Position numbers and translations under genes: made by a program
Origin: RI-231 sp041394905
Lineage (GTDB): Bacteria > Acidobacteriota > Terriglobia > Bryobacterales > UBA6623
Direction of reading: 5' to 3'
NCBI GenBank assembly: GCA_041394905.1
Contig: JAWKHJ010000012.1
Coordinates: forward strand, 1 to 64,000
Length of the DNA stretch: 64,000 bases
Part shown: positions 9,690-18,308 of the stretch, piece by piece
Layout of the letters: every line of letters begins with the position of its first letter
Position numbering within the stretch: the stretch's first letter is position 1
The notes under the pieces: generated by a model
Database searches by the model: none
Seen by the model: only the letters and a program-made list of their open reading frames with translations
What the model was told of the DNA's origin: nothing

Positions 9690-10445
9690 GTGAGCTCGTC
9701 ACTCGAAGGACACGTTGCCGTCATCACCGGAGCTAGCAAGGGTCTAGGTCGATCCATGGCTGAGGCGCTCGCCCGCCGCGGCGCCGCCGTCGCGTTGGTC
9801 GCCCGCAATCTTGAACTGCTCGAAGAGGTCGCGGAGTCGATCCGCTCGGAGGGCGGCAAGGCGGAGGTCATCGAGGCCGACGTCACCGAAGAAGCCGCCG
9901 TCGCGGAAGTTCACCGCCAGGTCGAAGAGGCCCTGGGCGTCTGCGACATCCTGATCAACAACGCCGGCATCAACAATCGCAAGGCCATCGACGACTTCTC
10001 TCTCGAGGAGTGGAACGAGATTCTGGGCGTCAACCTGACGGGCCCGTTCCTTTGCTCGCGCGCTTTCGTGCCCGGCATGAAGAAGAAGAAGTGGGGCCGC
10101 ATCCTGAACATGACCTCGATCATGTCCCACGTCTCGCTGCCCAACCGCACCGGCTATTCGACGACCAAAGCAGGCCTGATCGGCTTCACCAAGTCGCTCG
10201 CCCTCGAGCTCGCGCCCCACGGCGTCACCGTTAACGGCATCAGCCCGGGGCCGTTCGCCACCGAGATGAACAAGCCCCTGCTCGAAGATCCCGAGAAGAA
10301 CAAGATGTTCCTCGAGCGCATTCCGCTCGGGCGCTGGGGACAGGTCAAGGAGATCGGGGCGCTCGCAGCGTTCCTGTGTTCCGATGAAGCGGGTTTCATC
10401 ACGGGTACGGACATCGTCATCGACGGCGGCTGGATCGCGCAGTAA
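9690..10445 (+). CDS. short-chain dehydrogenase/reductase (FabG/gluconate-5-dehydrogenase-like)
   Basis: A 251-residue NAD(P)-dependent oxidoreductase with a Rossmann fold. The cofactor motif TGASKGLG sits at residues 13-20, NNAGIN at about 90, the catalytic YSTTK with its preceding serine at about 153, and the terminal DGGW typical of classical SDRs near the end. The sequence is closest in style to 3-oxoacyl-ACP reductase and gluconate 5-dehydrogenase relatives; the exact substrate is open. GTG 9690 has an excellent ribosome-binding site. truA follows within a few bases, which suggests one transcript. Confidence 0.9.
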   Translation: MSSSLEGHVAVITGASKGLGRSMAEALARRGAAVALVARNLELLEEVAESIRSEGGKAEVIEADVTEEAAVAEVHRQVEEALGVCDILINNAGINNRKAIDDFSLEEWNEILGVNLTGPFLCSRAFVPGMKKKKWGRILNMTSIMSHVSLPNRTGYSTTKAGLIGFTKSLALELAPHGVTVNGISPGPFATEMNKPLLEDPEKNKMFLERIPLGRWGQVKEIGALAAFLCSDEAGFITGTDIVIDGGWIAQ

Positions 10446-10446
10446 G

Positions 10447-11263
10447 CCTGGCGGCAAGCCCGGCGGACGGCCCGTAAGCTGGAAGCTGACCCTCGAGTAT
10501 GACGGGGGTCGCTACAGCGGCTGGCAGAGCGGCCCAACACGCGTTCGGTGCAGGGCGACCTGCGGCTTGCTGCGGAAACCGTGCTGGGTTGCCAGGTCGA
10601 GCTGCAAGGCTCGGGCCGCACCGACGCCGGAGTTCACAGCGGGGGCAGGTTGCACCTGCGCGCCCGCCCTTCGCGTGAGCTCCACCCCAAGCGCCTGCGC
10701 GACGAAGCTCAACCGCGAGCCGCCGCACGACATTTCCGTCCTGGCGGTCGAATCGGCGTCGGCGAGCTTCCACGCGCGGCACGACGCCGTCAGCCGGCGC
10801 TACGTCTACCAGATCTCCACGCGCAAACGCGCCTTCGCCAAACGCTTCGTCTGGTGGGTGCGCGACCGGCTCGACGCCGCCCGCATGGACCGCGCCGCCC
10901 GGCTACTCGTCGGGCGTCACGACTTCGCGCAGTTCCGCGCCGAAGACCCATCGCCCCAACGAATCAACCTTGGTCGAGGTGAGCGACGCGCGCATCGAAG
11001 TCGGCGACGAAATGATCGTCTTCGAGATCGAGGCTTCGCACTTTCTGTGGAAGATGGTGCGTCGTATCGTCGGTGCGCTCGTCGAGGTCGGCCGCGGCAA
11101 CCTCGCGCTCTCCGACCTCGAACGCCTGCTCGAAGGTGAAGCCATCCCCGAGCTTCCAGTCGCCGAATGGACCGCGCCGCCGTCGGGCTTGTTCCTAGCC
11201 GAAGTGCGCTACCCGGAGAGCGCCGTATTTAGCCCGCCGTCCGTGCGCGCCGCGCCGCGATAA
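10447..11263 (+). CDS. truA: tRNA pseudouridine(38-40) synthase TruA, three frameshifts
   Basis: Converts uridines 38-40 of tRNA anticodon stems to pseudouridine. Visible motifs: LEYDGGRYSGWQ at the N-terminus, GSGRTDAGVHS with the catalytic aspartate, LNREPPHDISV, and HFLWKMVRRIVG near the C-terminus. These lie in three different frames. Shifts occur near 10527 (a lost base before the canonical PNTRSVQG stretch), near 10700 and near 10950 (before RPNESTLVEV). Once repaired, the order and length (about 270 residues) are normal, so sequence errors are more likely than decay. No ATG is visible upstream of the first motif, so the start is uncertain. The 3' end overlaps the convergent membrane-protein gene by 35 bases. 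Confidence 0.85.
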
Positions 11264-11600
11264 AGCTGCGTACGCACAGCGCAACGAAGATCGCCGACAG
11301 CACCGCCATCGCCGACTTGCTGGCCACCGCCGCAGGACGCGCAACCTCTGCGCCGCCAAGCAGCGCCGGCAACTGCAACAGCCCCGACGCCGGGCCGAAG
11401 CCCAACAACCCGACCATCGCCGCCGCATGCATCGCGTGCTTGCGTCGGCTCTCGTTGAGCGCTACAGCGCCGGCGATCAGCAACAGTAGGCCAAACACGG
11501 CGGGAATCAGCGCCGTTGGGCTCTCCATGCCGCTGCCGACCCACCCCACGAGTCCCAGTAGGATGAGCAGCACGCCGAACAGCATTGCAGTCTTGGCCAT
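11229..11600 (-). CDS. small membrane protein of unknown function, four TM segments
   Basis: A 123-residue, very hydrophobic protein with about four transmembrane helices: residues 5-25, 30-48, 57-80 and 90-112. A basic loop RRKH lies between the second and third. Alanine, leucine and glycine make up most of the chain and there is no catalytic motif. Small proteins of this design are common as conserved hypothetical membrane proteins, and I cannot assign a function. It runs toward truA and overlaps its end. A TAGGAT hexamer lies six bases before the ATG, with no Shine-Dalgarno. Confidence 0.7.
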   Translation of the reverse strand: MAKTAMLFGVLLILLGLVGWVGSGMESPTALIPAVFGLLLLIAGAVALNESRRKHAMHAAAMVGLLGFGPASGLLQLPALLGGAEVARPAAVASKSAMAVLSAIFVALCVRSFIAARRARTAG

Positions 11601-11606
11601 GACTTG

Positions 11607-11612
11607 ATCCTA
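11607..11612 (-). promoter_or_regulatory. TAGGAT -10-like hexamer before the 123-residue membrane protein
   Basis: On the minus strand TAGGAT is followed by CAAGTC and then the ATG at 11600, a gap of six bases that leaves no room for a ribosome-binding site. Confidence 0.4.
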
Positions 11613-11620
11613 GCGCGCGG

Positions 11621-12563
11621 CTACTGCTTCCAGCCTGCCTTGAGGAACTCCAGAATAAAGCGGTCGCGCCTCTCGCGCAGCTCGTCCCAATCCTTTTCAG
11701 ACCAGTCGTAATAGCCCTTGCCCGACTTGCGCCCGAGCTCGCCTCTCTCCACCATCTGCTTGAGCGACTCGTGTGCGTTCGGTTCGCGCGCCAGGTCCTG
11801 GTTTACGTAGTCCTGGATCGCTAGGACAAGGTCGAGCCCCACCGCGTCTTGATGTTCGAAAATCCCGTACACAGGCAGGCGCAGCCCAAAGCCCGCCTTG
11901 GCCGCCAGATCCACGTCCTCAGCATCCGCAATGCCTTCGGCCACGATGTGGATGGCCTCCGCACCATCGCGTGCTGCGGCCGATTGCCGAGCTGACCCGG
12001 GCGATCCTTCGGCCACCACAACGGCTTTCCCGCAGGCTTCGAGCAGCGTCTTCGTCCGCTCGACCGCCTCATCAGAGGTCTTGTCGCCGCGTACCAACTC
12101 GACCAGACGCATCAGGTGCGGCGGATTCAAAGTGCGCTGTGAGCACGCGCTCTGGTCGCTCGCATCGCTCCGAGACAGCGTTGATGCTCAGCCCGGATGT
12201 ATTCGTCGTCAGGATCGCCTCCGGCGGCGCGGCGCGGTCGAGTGTCGCGAACAGTTCCTGTTTGAGCGCCAGGTTCTCCGGCGCGGATTCACTCACGAAA
12301 TCCGCTGTCGCGACGGCGGCCTCCAGGTCGGCGGAGGCGCTCAGCCGGCCATTCGCCGCCTCGGCCTCGTCCGCCGTGCACAGCCCGTTCTCGGCGATCG
12401 TCGCGATCTGGCCCCGAGCCGTCTCGAGGCCGCGCTCGGCCCCCTCTGCTGTGCGGCTGACAATCGTGGTTTCCAGCCCGCCGAGCGCGAGCGAGACCGC
12501 AATCCCCGGTCCCATCATGCCGGTCCCTATCGAGACCGCGCGGCGAAAGTCGTGGGTAGGCAT
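11621..12563 (-). CDS. 3-hydroxyacyl-CoA dehydrogenase (FadB2/HbdA-like), several frameshifts
   Basis: Oxidises (S)-3-hydroxyacyl-CoA to 3-ketoacyl-CoA with NAD, in beta-oxidation or butyrate-type metabolism. The NAD motif SIGTGMMGPGIA begins near residue 11. TTNTSGLSI and then HF-NPPHLMRLVELVRG follow across a frameshift near 12130. KSGKGYYDW near the C-terminus is the family ending. A further pair of shifts between about 11960 and 12020 scrambles the PGF-NRLQHAM-REAI region, of which fragments (NRPQHAM, EAIHIVAEG) survive in alternating frames. Repaired length is about 314 residues, normal for stand-alone 3-hydroxybutyryl-CoA dehydrogenases. Clustered shifts with intact motifs point to sequence error. 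Confidence 0.82.
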
Positions 12564-12571
12564 AGCTGACC

Positions 12572-12577
12572 ATTCTA
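12572..12577 (-). promoter_or_regulatory. TAGAAT -10-like hexamer before hydroxyacyl-CoA dehydrogenase gene
   Basis: On the minus strand TAGAAT lies eight bases upstream of ATG 12563 with no Shine-Dalgarno between them. Confidence 0.4.
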
Positions 12578-12655
12578 CGCTGCACGCGACGGCGTAGGGT
12601 CAAAACCCCGCCGGGTTATGCCGTTCGCCTCATTTGCGCGCGCAAATCGGAGGAC

Positions 12656-12661
12656 TAGACT
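12656..12661 (+). promoter_or_regulatory. TAGACT -10-like hexamer before repetitive secreted protein
   Basis: TAGACT is followed 10 bases later by ATG 12672. A TTGCGC lies 16 bases upstream (12634-12639) and could be a weak -35. Confidence 0.4.
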
Positions 12662-12671
12662 GAGAACGATC

Positions 12672-13895
12672 ATGCGTAAGTGCGTCTTCCTGATCTTCCT
12701 CGCCTTCTCCTCGCTGTTGGCGCAAAACAACGCCACGCCTCCGCGGGTCGAACAGCTCAGCAACGGCGTCGTCATCGTCCGTGGCGGCTCCTCGCGCGCG
12801 CCCGGCGCCCCCGCGAAGCAGGACGAGGCGAAGGCCGCCGAGGCAGCACCGGCCGAGACTCAGAAGGAGACGGAAAAGAAGGAGACCGCCAAGGCCGAGA
12901 AACCGCCGCGCCTCGTCGAATCCGAGGCGACCATCGTCCTGCCCGGCGGCGCCACGCGCGAAGAAAACACGGAAGACACCGTGCGTCGCTCCGATGGCGT
13001 GACCGAAGCCATCCGGACGCTCAAGAACATCAACGGCCAGACTGTTCCCTACCTCACCGATCGCGAAGAGACGCTCTCGAAGACGCCCACTAGCGAGGTG
13101 AAGGAGCGCGTCGTCCAACGCTACGACGCTTCGGGCACTCCAACCACGCAAGAGATCACCAAGATCGAAACACGCAAGCTCGGCGATGGAACCGTCGTCA
13201 CTACGGAGACTCTTTACAAGGAGACGCTCAACGGACGCATGGAGGCCATCCAGCGCAAGACCTCACGCGAGGTGAAGAACGGCGCCGTTACACGCACGGT
13301 GACCTCGACCGACGCGCCATCGGTCAACGGGGGCTTCCAGACGATCCTCAAGGAGGAGTCGGTGGAACGCAAGATCGGCGAGAACCGCGCCGAGAAGGAA
13401 GTCACGCGCAGCGCGCGCGTTGGCAGCGGGCTCGCCGTGGTGGCGCGAGAACAAAGCACGATGTCGAAGTCGGGATCGACCTCTACGACCGAAACCACCG
13501 TCTACGAACGCAACGCCGCCACCAATCAGCTCGGTCTGAGCGCGCGCAAGGTCGGCCGGCTGACCGAGAACGCCGACGGCTCGCAGACCGAGAAGGTCGA
13601 GACCTACGGCTTCAAAACCGGCTCCGGCGCGACCAACATCAACGCCACGCGGCCCGAGTTGCAGGAAGTCGTCGACCGGCGCGTCACCGTCGGCTCGGGC
13701 GGCGAAGTGCGCGAAACCACCCGCGTACAACAGCGTGGGATCGCCGATACCGCCACGATGACCGCGGGGCCCACGACCGAAGTCGTCGTCAAACCGACAG
13801 CGGACGGCGAAAGCCGCCGCACCGAGATCTACGAGCGCGGCGTCAACGGGCGCAGCAACGCCACGCGCGTCATCGTCGAGAAGGTCGAAAAGTAG
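12672..13895 (+). CDS. secreted repetitive Thr/Glu/Arg-rich protein of unknown function
   Basis: A 407-residue exported protein. The start at ATG 12672 gives a signal peptide ending at SSLLAQ. A low-complexity Ala/Lys/Glu linker covers about residues 45-80. After that the chain is a succession of short beta-strand-like units rich in Thr, Val, Glu and Arg, such as TKIETRKLGDGTVVTTET and TSREVKNGAVTRTVTST, each ending in a Gly/Asn turn. This pattern suggests a repetitive extended beta structure (fibre, solenoid or surface layer). There are no cysteines in the mature part and no catalytic motif. It lies 42 bases upstream of the TonB-dependent receptor on the same strand. Function is unknown. Confidence 0.72.
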   Translation: MRKCVFLIFLAFSSLLAQNNATPPRVEQLSNGVVIVRGGSSRAPGAPAKQDEAKAAEAAPAETQKETEKKETAKAEKPPRLVESEATIVLPGGATREENTEDTVRRSDGVTEAIRTLKNINGQTVPYLTDREETLSKTPTSEVKERVVQRYDASGTPTTQEITKIETRKLGDGTVVTTETLYKETLNGRMEAIQRKTSREVKNGAVTRTVTSTDAPSVNGGFQTILKEESVERKIGENRAEKEVTRSARVGSGLAVVAREQSTMSKSGSTSTTETTVYERNAATNQLGLSARKVGRLTENADGSQTEKVETYGFKTGSGATNINATRPELQEVVDRRVTVGSGGEVRETTRVQQRGIADTATMTAGPTTEVVVKPTADGESRRTEIYERGVNGRSNATRVIVEKVEK

Positions 13896-13924
13896 ACCAG
13901 CCGAAATCGCGCTTGCAGGCTCCG

Positions 13925-13930
13925 TATACT
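13925..13930 (+). promoter_or_regulatory. TATACT -10-like hexamer before TonB-dependent receptor
   Basis: TATACT is separated from ATG 13938 by seven bases (GAAAAGA). The transcript would begin at about the initiation codon. Confidence 0.45.
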
Positions 13931-13937
13931 GAAAAGA

Positions 13938-16900
13938 ATGTTCGTTCTGCGGGCCGCCGGGGCCCTCTTCCTCTGCGCTCTGGCTGTGCTCGGCCAAGCT
14001 CCATCCGGTTCCATCCAAGGCGTGGTCCGCGACCCTTCCGGGGCCACGGTCCGCGCGTCGGTTACCGCAACGCTCGTCGAGACTGGGCGGAGTTATGAAA
14101 CTACGACGGATGTCGAAGGGGAGTACCAGCTACCCGTCCTCCCCAACGGCCGCTACGAGTTGATCGCACAGGCGGACGGGTTCGCCGGCGTCCCGCGGCG
14201 CGTTCTGCTCGAAGTCGGCCGCAGCTTGAACGTCGATCTCGAGCTCACGCTCGACACGATTCGCACGACGGTGGAGGTTCCCGACTCAACTCCCCTCGTA
14301 GACGTCGGCAGCGCCGCTCTCGGATCGATCGTCAGCCGCGAGCGCCTGCGCGATCTACCTTTGAACCAGCGCGAGTTCCTACAGTTGGCATTGCTCGCCG
14401 GCGGGACGCTGCCCGCTGCGCCGGGCTCGGAGCTGCAGCGCCAGAATGACAGCGGCATGCATCTGAACGGTGCGCGCGAGGCTGCGAACAACTTCCTACT
14501 CGATGGCGTCGACAACAACGACCTTTACATCAACCGCCTGGTTGTCAGCCCGCCGCTTGACTCCGTGCAGGAGTTTCGGCTGCACGCCTCGAACTACCAG
14601 GCCGAATTCGGCCGTAGCGGCGGTGGCCAGGTGAACGTCGTTAGCCGCGCCGGCACCAACCAACTACACGGGTCGTTCTACGAGTACCTGCGCAACGACG
14701 CCTTCGACGCGCGTAACTTCTTCGACCCCGCTGGACAGGCGATCCCCAAGTTTCGCCGGAACCAGTTCGGCGCCTCGGCGGGCGGCCCGCTGCGTAAGAA
14801 CCGCGCATTCTTCTTCGGTGGATACGAAGGCACGCGCATTCGCGACGCCATCACCCGTACGGCGCGCGTCCCGACGCCGCAGGAACTGGCCGGAGACTTC
14901 TCCGGGCTCGGCCGCCCTGTAATCGACCCGTTCACCCAGGCGCCCTTCGCGGACAACCGCATCCCGGCCGATCGCCTCAGCCCCGCCGCCCAAGCCCTGG
15001 CCAAGGCGTGGCCCGCGCCCAATCGCGCCGACCCGACGCAGAACCTCGTTACGACTCCCGTAGGAGACGGGCTCACCAACCAGCTCTATGGCCGCGCCGA
15101 TCTCTACGCGAGCCAAGCTGATGCGCTATTCGTGCGCTACAACTTCAGCCACAACCGCTCGCTTGCTCCGTTCGGGGACGGAGGCAGCAACGTCCCCGGC
15201 TTCGGCAGCTTCGCACTCAACCGAGGACAGAATCTGGTGGTCTCGGAAACGCACGTCTTCGGCCCCCGCGCCGTGCTTGACATCCGATTTGGTTTCAATC
15301 GCTTACGCCGTGAGATTCGGCAACAGAACACAGGCGTCGACGTCGCCGCTGCACTCGGCATCCAAGGGCTTAGCTCAGACCCGGATTTCGTCGGCTTCCC
15401 GGCGATCAACGTAGCTGGATACGACAGCATCGGCGACGAGACCGCATTACCCATCCTGCGCCAGGACAACACCTACCATGCGGTCGGCAACTTCACGCTG
15501 CTGCGCGGCGCGCACGCGCTCAAGATGGGCGGCGAGGTCCGCGCGGTCACCGTCGATGGCATCCAAGGCCTGTTCGGCCGAGGACAGCTCAACTTCCTCG
15601 GCGCCCTGACCACGAATCCGCTCAGCGACTTCGTGCTCGGCCTGCCGACCTATACGATCCAGACCACGCTCGACAACCCGTTCCGCTCGCGCGCCCAGAG
15701 CTGGAACGGCTACATGCAGGACGACTGGAAGCTCGCGCCTCGACTGACCCTCAATCTGGGTCTACGCTACGAGCTCAATCGACCGATCGTCGACGCCGAT
15801 AACCGCTTCAGTTACTTCGACTTCGACCGTAACGAGCTTGTCCCTGCCGGTACAGGGCCGCTGGGACGCGCTGGCTATCGCGCCGACCGCAACAACTTCG
15901 CTCCCCGTGTGGGCCTGAGCTGGAACCCGTCCAACGGCTTGGTCGTGCGCGGAGCCTACGGCGTCTTCTACGACGTGGGCATCCTCGAGGTCAGCTCGGG
16001 CTATTACTTCAATCCGCCCTACTTCAACCTGCACATCTTCTTCCCGTCGGAGACGCGGCTGCTCACGATTGGACAGCCTTTCCCGACCAACGCCGGATTC
16101 ACCCCGCTGCCCAGCATCAACGCCGTCCAACCGGACTTCCGCACCGCCTATATGCAGCAGTGGAACGGCGGCGTGGAAAAGACTCTTGGCGGAGGCCTAC
16201 TCCTACGAGCGTCGTACATCGGCTCGAAGGGCACGAAGCAGCTGCGCCGCCGCGACCTGAACCAGCCAGCGCCGGGGCCGGGCGATGTCGACGCGCGCCG
16301 TCCTATCCCGGGCTTTGCCAACGTCGTCATGTTCGAGTCCGCGGCGAGCTCGAGCTACCATTCCGGCGTCTTCACTCTGGAGCGTCGCTTCGGCTCCGGG
16401 CTCACCTTCTCGACTTCGTATACGCTGTCGAAGTCGATCGACGATGCGTCGGCCTTCCTCGATTCCACCGGCGACCAAGGCTTTCCCCAGGACAGCCACA
16501 ACTTCCGGGCCGAGCGTGGTTTGTCGAGCTTCGACCAGCGCCATCGCATCGTCTTCGCGGGCAGTTACCTGCTGCCGTTCCGCGGCGCCGTGGGGCGCAA
16601 CTGGACGATCTACACGATCGCCTCGGCCGGCTCGGGCAGGCCTCTGACCCCGGCATTGAGCATCGACAACTCGAACACCGGCAATTCGGGCTCGATCTTC
16701 GGCCAAGACCGCCCCGACGCCATCGGCGACCCGACCACGGGCTCGTCAACGCCGGAGCGATGGTTCAATACCGCGGCGTTTGCGATCCCCGCCGAATACA
16801 CGTTCGGAAACGCCGGCCGCAACGTGCTGACCGGTCCCGGGGTGGCTTCGGTGGACGTGGCCTTGGTTCGCCGCTTCGCCTTCGGCGAGCGGGCGCATCT

Positions 16901-17045
16901 CGACCTGCGAGCCGAGGCGTTCAACATTGCCAATCGGACGAACTTCGACCTCCCTCGCCGCTTGGCGGACCAGCCGACCTTCGGCCGAATCCTCTCGGCA
17001 GGCGCGGCGCGGCAACTCCAGTTCGGAGTCCGGATCGAGTACTGA
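13938..17045 (+). CDS. TonB-dependent receptor with N-terminal carboxypeptidase-regulatory-like domain
   Basis: Outer-membrane receptor of 1035 residues, of the type that is greatly expanded in Solibacter-like acidobacteria. The signal peptide is residues 1-19. A carboxypeptidase-D regulatory-like beta-sandwich covers about residues 22-105 (GSIQGVVRDPSGATV). A plug-like domain follows around residues 120-240, with QEFLQLALLAGG and LLDGVDNNDLY. The remainder is a beta-barrel with alternating aromatic residues and a terminal RIEY. The substrate cannot be read; relatives sit with sugar-polymer or peptide utilisation genes, but no degradative gene is adjacent here. The frame is intact over 3.1 kb. 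Confidence 0.88.
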   Translation: MFVLRAAGALFLCALAVLGQAPSGSIQGVVRDPSGATVRASVTATLVETGRSYETTTDVEGEYQLPVLPNGRYELIAQADGFAGVPRRVLLEVGRSLNVDLELTLDTIRTTVEVPDSTPLVDVGSAALGSIVSRERLRDLPLNQREFLQLALLAGGTLPAAPGSELQRQNDSGMHLNGAREAANNFLLDGVDNNDLYINRLVVSPPLDSVQEFRLHASNYQAEFGRSGGGQVNVVSRAGTNQLHGSFYEYLRNDAFDARNFFDPAGQAIPKFRRNQFGASAGGPLRKNRAFFFGGYEGTRIRDAITRTARVPTPQELAGDFSGLGRPVIDPFTQAPFADNRIPADRLSPAAQALAKAWPAPNRADPTQNLVTTPVGDGLTNQLYGRADLYASQADALFVRYNFSHNRSLAPFGDGGSNVPGFGSFALNRGQNLVVSETHVFGPRAVLDIRFGFNRLRREIRQQNTGVDVAAALGIQGLSSDPDFVGFPAINVAGYDSIGDETALPILRQDNTYHAVGNFTLLRGAHALKMGGEVRAVTVDGIQGLFGRGQLNFLGALTTNPLSDFVLGLPTYTIQTTLDNPFRSRAQSWNGYMQDDWKLAPRLTLNLGLRYELNRPIVDADNRFSYFDFDRNELVPAGTGPLGRAGYRADRNNFAPRVGLSWNPSNGLVVRGAYGVFYDVGILEVSSGYYFNPPYFNLHIFFPSETRLLTIGQPFPTNAGFTPLPSINAVQPDFRTAYMQQWNGGVEKTLGGGLLLRASYIGSKGTKQLRRRDLNQPAPGPGDVDARRPIPGFANVVMFESAASSSYHSGVFTLERRFGSGLTFSTSYTLSKSIDDASAFLDSTGDQGFPQDSHNFRAERGLSSFDQRHRIVFAGSYLLPFRGAVGRNWTIYTIASAGSGRPLTPALSIDNSNTGNSGSIFGQDRPDAIGDPTTGSSTPERWFNTAAFAIPAEYTFGNAGRNVLTGPGVASVDVALVRRFAFGERAHLDLRAEAFNIANRTNFDLPRRLADQPTFGRILSAGAARQLQFGVRIEY

Positions 17046-17117
17046 TCGTCCATCCTCGCAGCGCGGATACACGCGCTTCCTGGCAGAATGGAAGGGCTCG
17101 ACGTTTTCAACCGTCCC

Positions 17118-18308
17118 ATGAAGATCGCCTACCTCGATTGCTTTTCCGGTATTGCTGGAGACATGCTCCTCGGCGCCTTGATCGATGCGGGCGTCCCTGC
17201 TGACGCGCTGCGTGCCGAGATCGCCAAGCTCAACCTCGAGGGCGTCGAGATCCAGGCCGAGAAGTGCGTCCGCAAGGGGATCACCGGTACGGACGTCAAG
17301 GTCGTTACCGGGCACGACCACGCGCACCGCCACCTGTCGACGATCGAGAAGATCATCGACGGATCCGCACTCGCGGCCGGCGTCAAAAAGCGCGCCAAGC
17401 GGATCTTCCGCAATCTGGGCGAAGCCGAAGCGGCCATCCACGGGATCGCCATCGAGAAGGTGCACTTTCATGAGGTCGGCGCGATCGATGCCATTGTCGA
17501 CATCGTCGGCGCCTGCGTCGGGCTCGACCTGCTTGGTGTGGAAAGGCTCTACTGCTCGCCGCTCAATCTGGGCTCGGGAACGGTCAAAGCCGCTCATGGC
17601 GTGATGCCCGTCCCGGCGCCGGCCACGGCTTTGCTCGTCAAGGGTCTGCCGACCTACTCGGACGGTCCAGCGGTCGAGCTGACGACGCCGACTGGCGCCG
17701 CCATCGTCTCGACGCTTGTGGCCGGCTTCGGTCCCATGCCGGCGATGCGCATCGAGGCCGCAGGCTACGGAGCGGGCGACAAGGACTTCCCTGACCGCGC
17801 CAACATGGTCCGCCTGGTCGTCGGCGAGGCGTCCTCCGCGACCGAGTCCACTGAGATCTTCGTGATCGAAGCCAATGTCGACGACATGAGCCCCGAATGG
17901 GCCGGCTACGTGCGCGGGCAGCTGCTGGAACAAGGCGCGCTTGACGTAACCTTGACGCCGGTGTTCATGAAGAAAGACCGTCCGGGCTACCAGATCCAAG
18001 TTCTGGCCAAACCCGAGGATCGCGACAGATTGGGCGACCTGATGCTCGCGGAGACGACTACGCTCGGGATTCGCTGCTACCCAGCGCAACGCCGCGTCCT
18101 CGACCGTGCCTGGAAGACCGTTTCGACCATATACGGCGACGTGCGCATCAAGGTGGCGTCCGAAGGCGGCGTCATTCGCAACTTCGCCCCCGAGTACGAA
18201 GACTGCAAGAAGCTGGCGGAATCGAAGAAGGTTCCGCTGAAGATGGTTTGGCAGCAGGCCAACTTCGAGTACCTGCGCCTGAGTGAAGAAGAGCGCCTAG
18301 AGCGATGA
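17118..18308 (+). CDS. larC: nickel pincer cofactor biosynthesis protein LarC (full-length)
   Basis: LarC inserts nickel into the pyridinium-dithio ligand to make the nickel-pincer cofactor of lactate racemase and related enzymes. The start at ATG 17118 gives the typical opening MKIAYLDCFSGIAGDM. EKVHFHEVGAIDAIVD, a histidine and acidic metal-handling region, is at about residue 115, and EANVDDMSPEWAGYV starts the C-terminal domain near 255. At 396 residues it is a single continuous frame. Lactobacillus larC is made by programmed frameshifting of two frames, which is not needed here. larB, larE and a racemase are not in the window. The last four bases overlap metG (ATGA), so the genes are coupled. 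Confidence 0.9.
   Translation: MKIAYLDCFSGIAGDMLLGALIDAGVPADALRAEIAKLNLEGVEIQAEKCVRKGITGTDVKVVTGHDHAHRHLSTIEKIIDGSALAAGVKKRAKRIFRNLGEAEAAIHGIAIEKVHFHEVGAIDAIVDIVGACVGLDLLGVERLYCSPLNLGSGTVKAAHGVMPVPAPATALLVKGLPTYSDGPAVELTTPTGAAIVSTLVAGFGPMPAMRIEAAGYGAGDKDFPDRANMVRLVVGEASSATESTEIFVIEANVDDMSPEWAGYVRGQLLEQGALDVTLTPVFMKKDRPGYQIQVLAKPEDRDRLGDLMLAETTTLGIRCYPAQRRVLDRAWKTVSTIYGDVRIKVASEGGVIRNFAPEYEDCKKLAESKKVPLKMVWQQANFEYLRLSEEERLER

Noticed and set aside
17118..18308. Programmed frameshift in larC as in lactobacilli
   Set aside because: The gene is a single uninterrupted frame covering both LarC1 and LarC2 parts.
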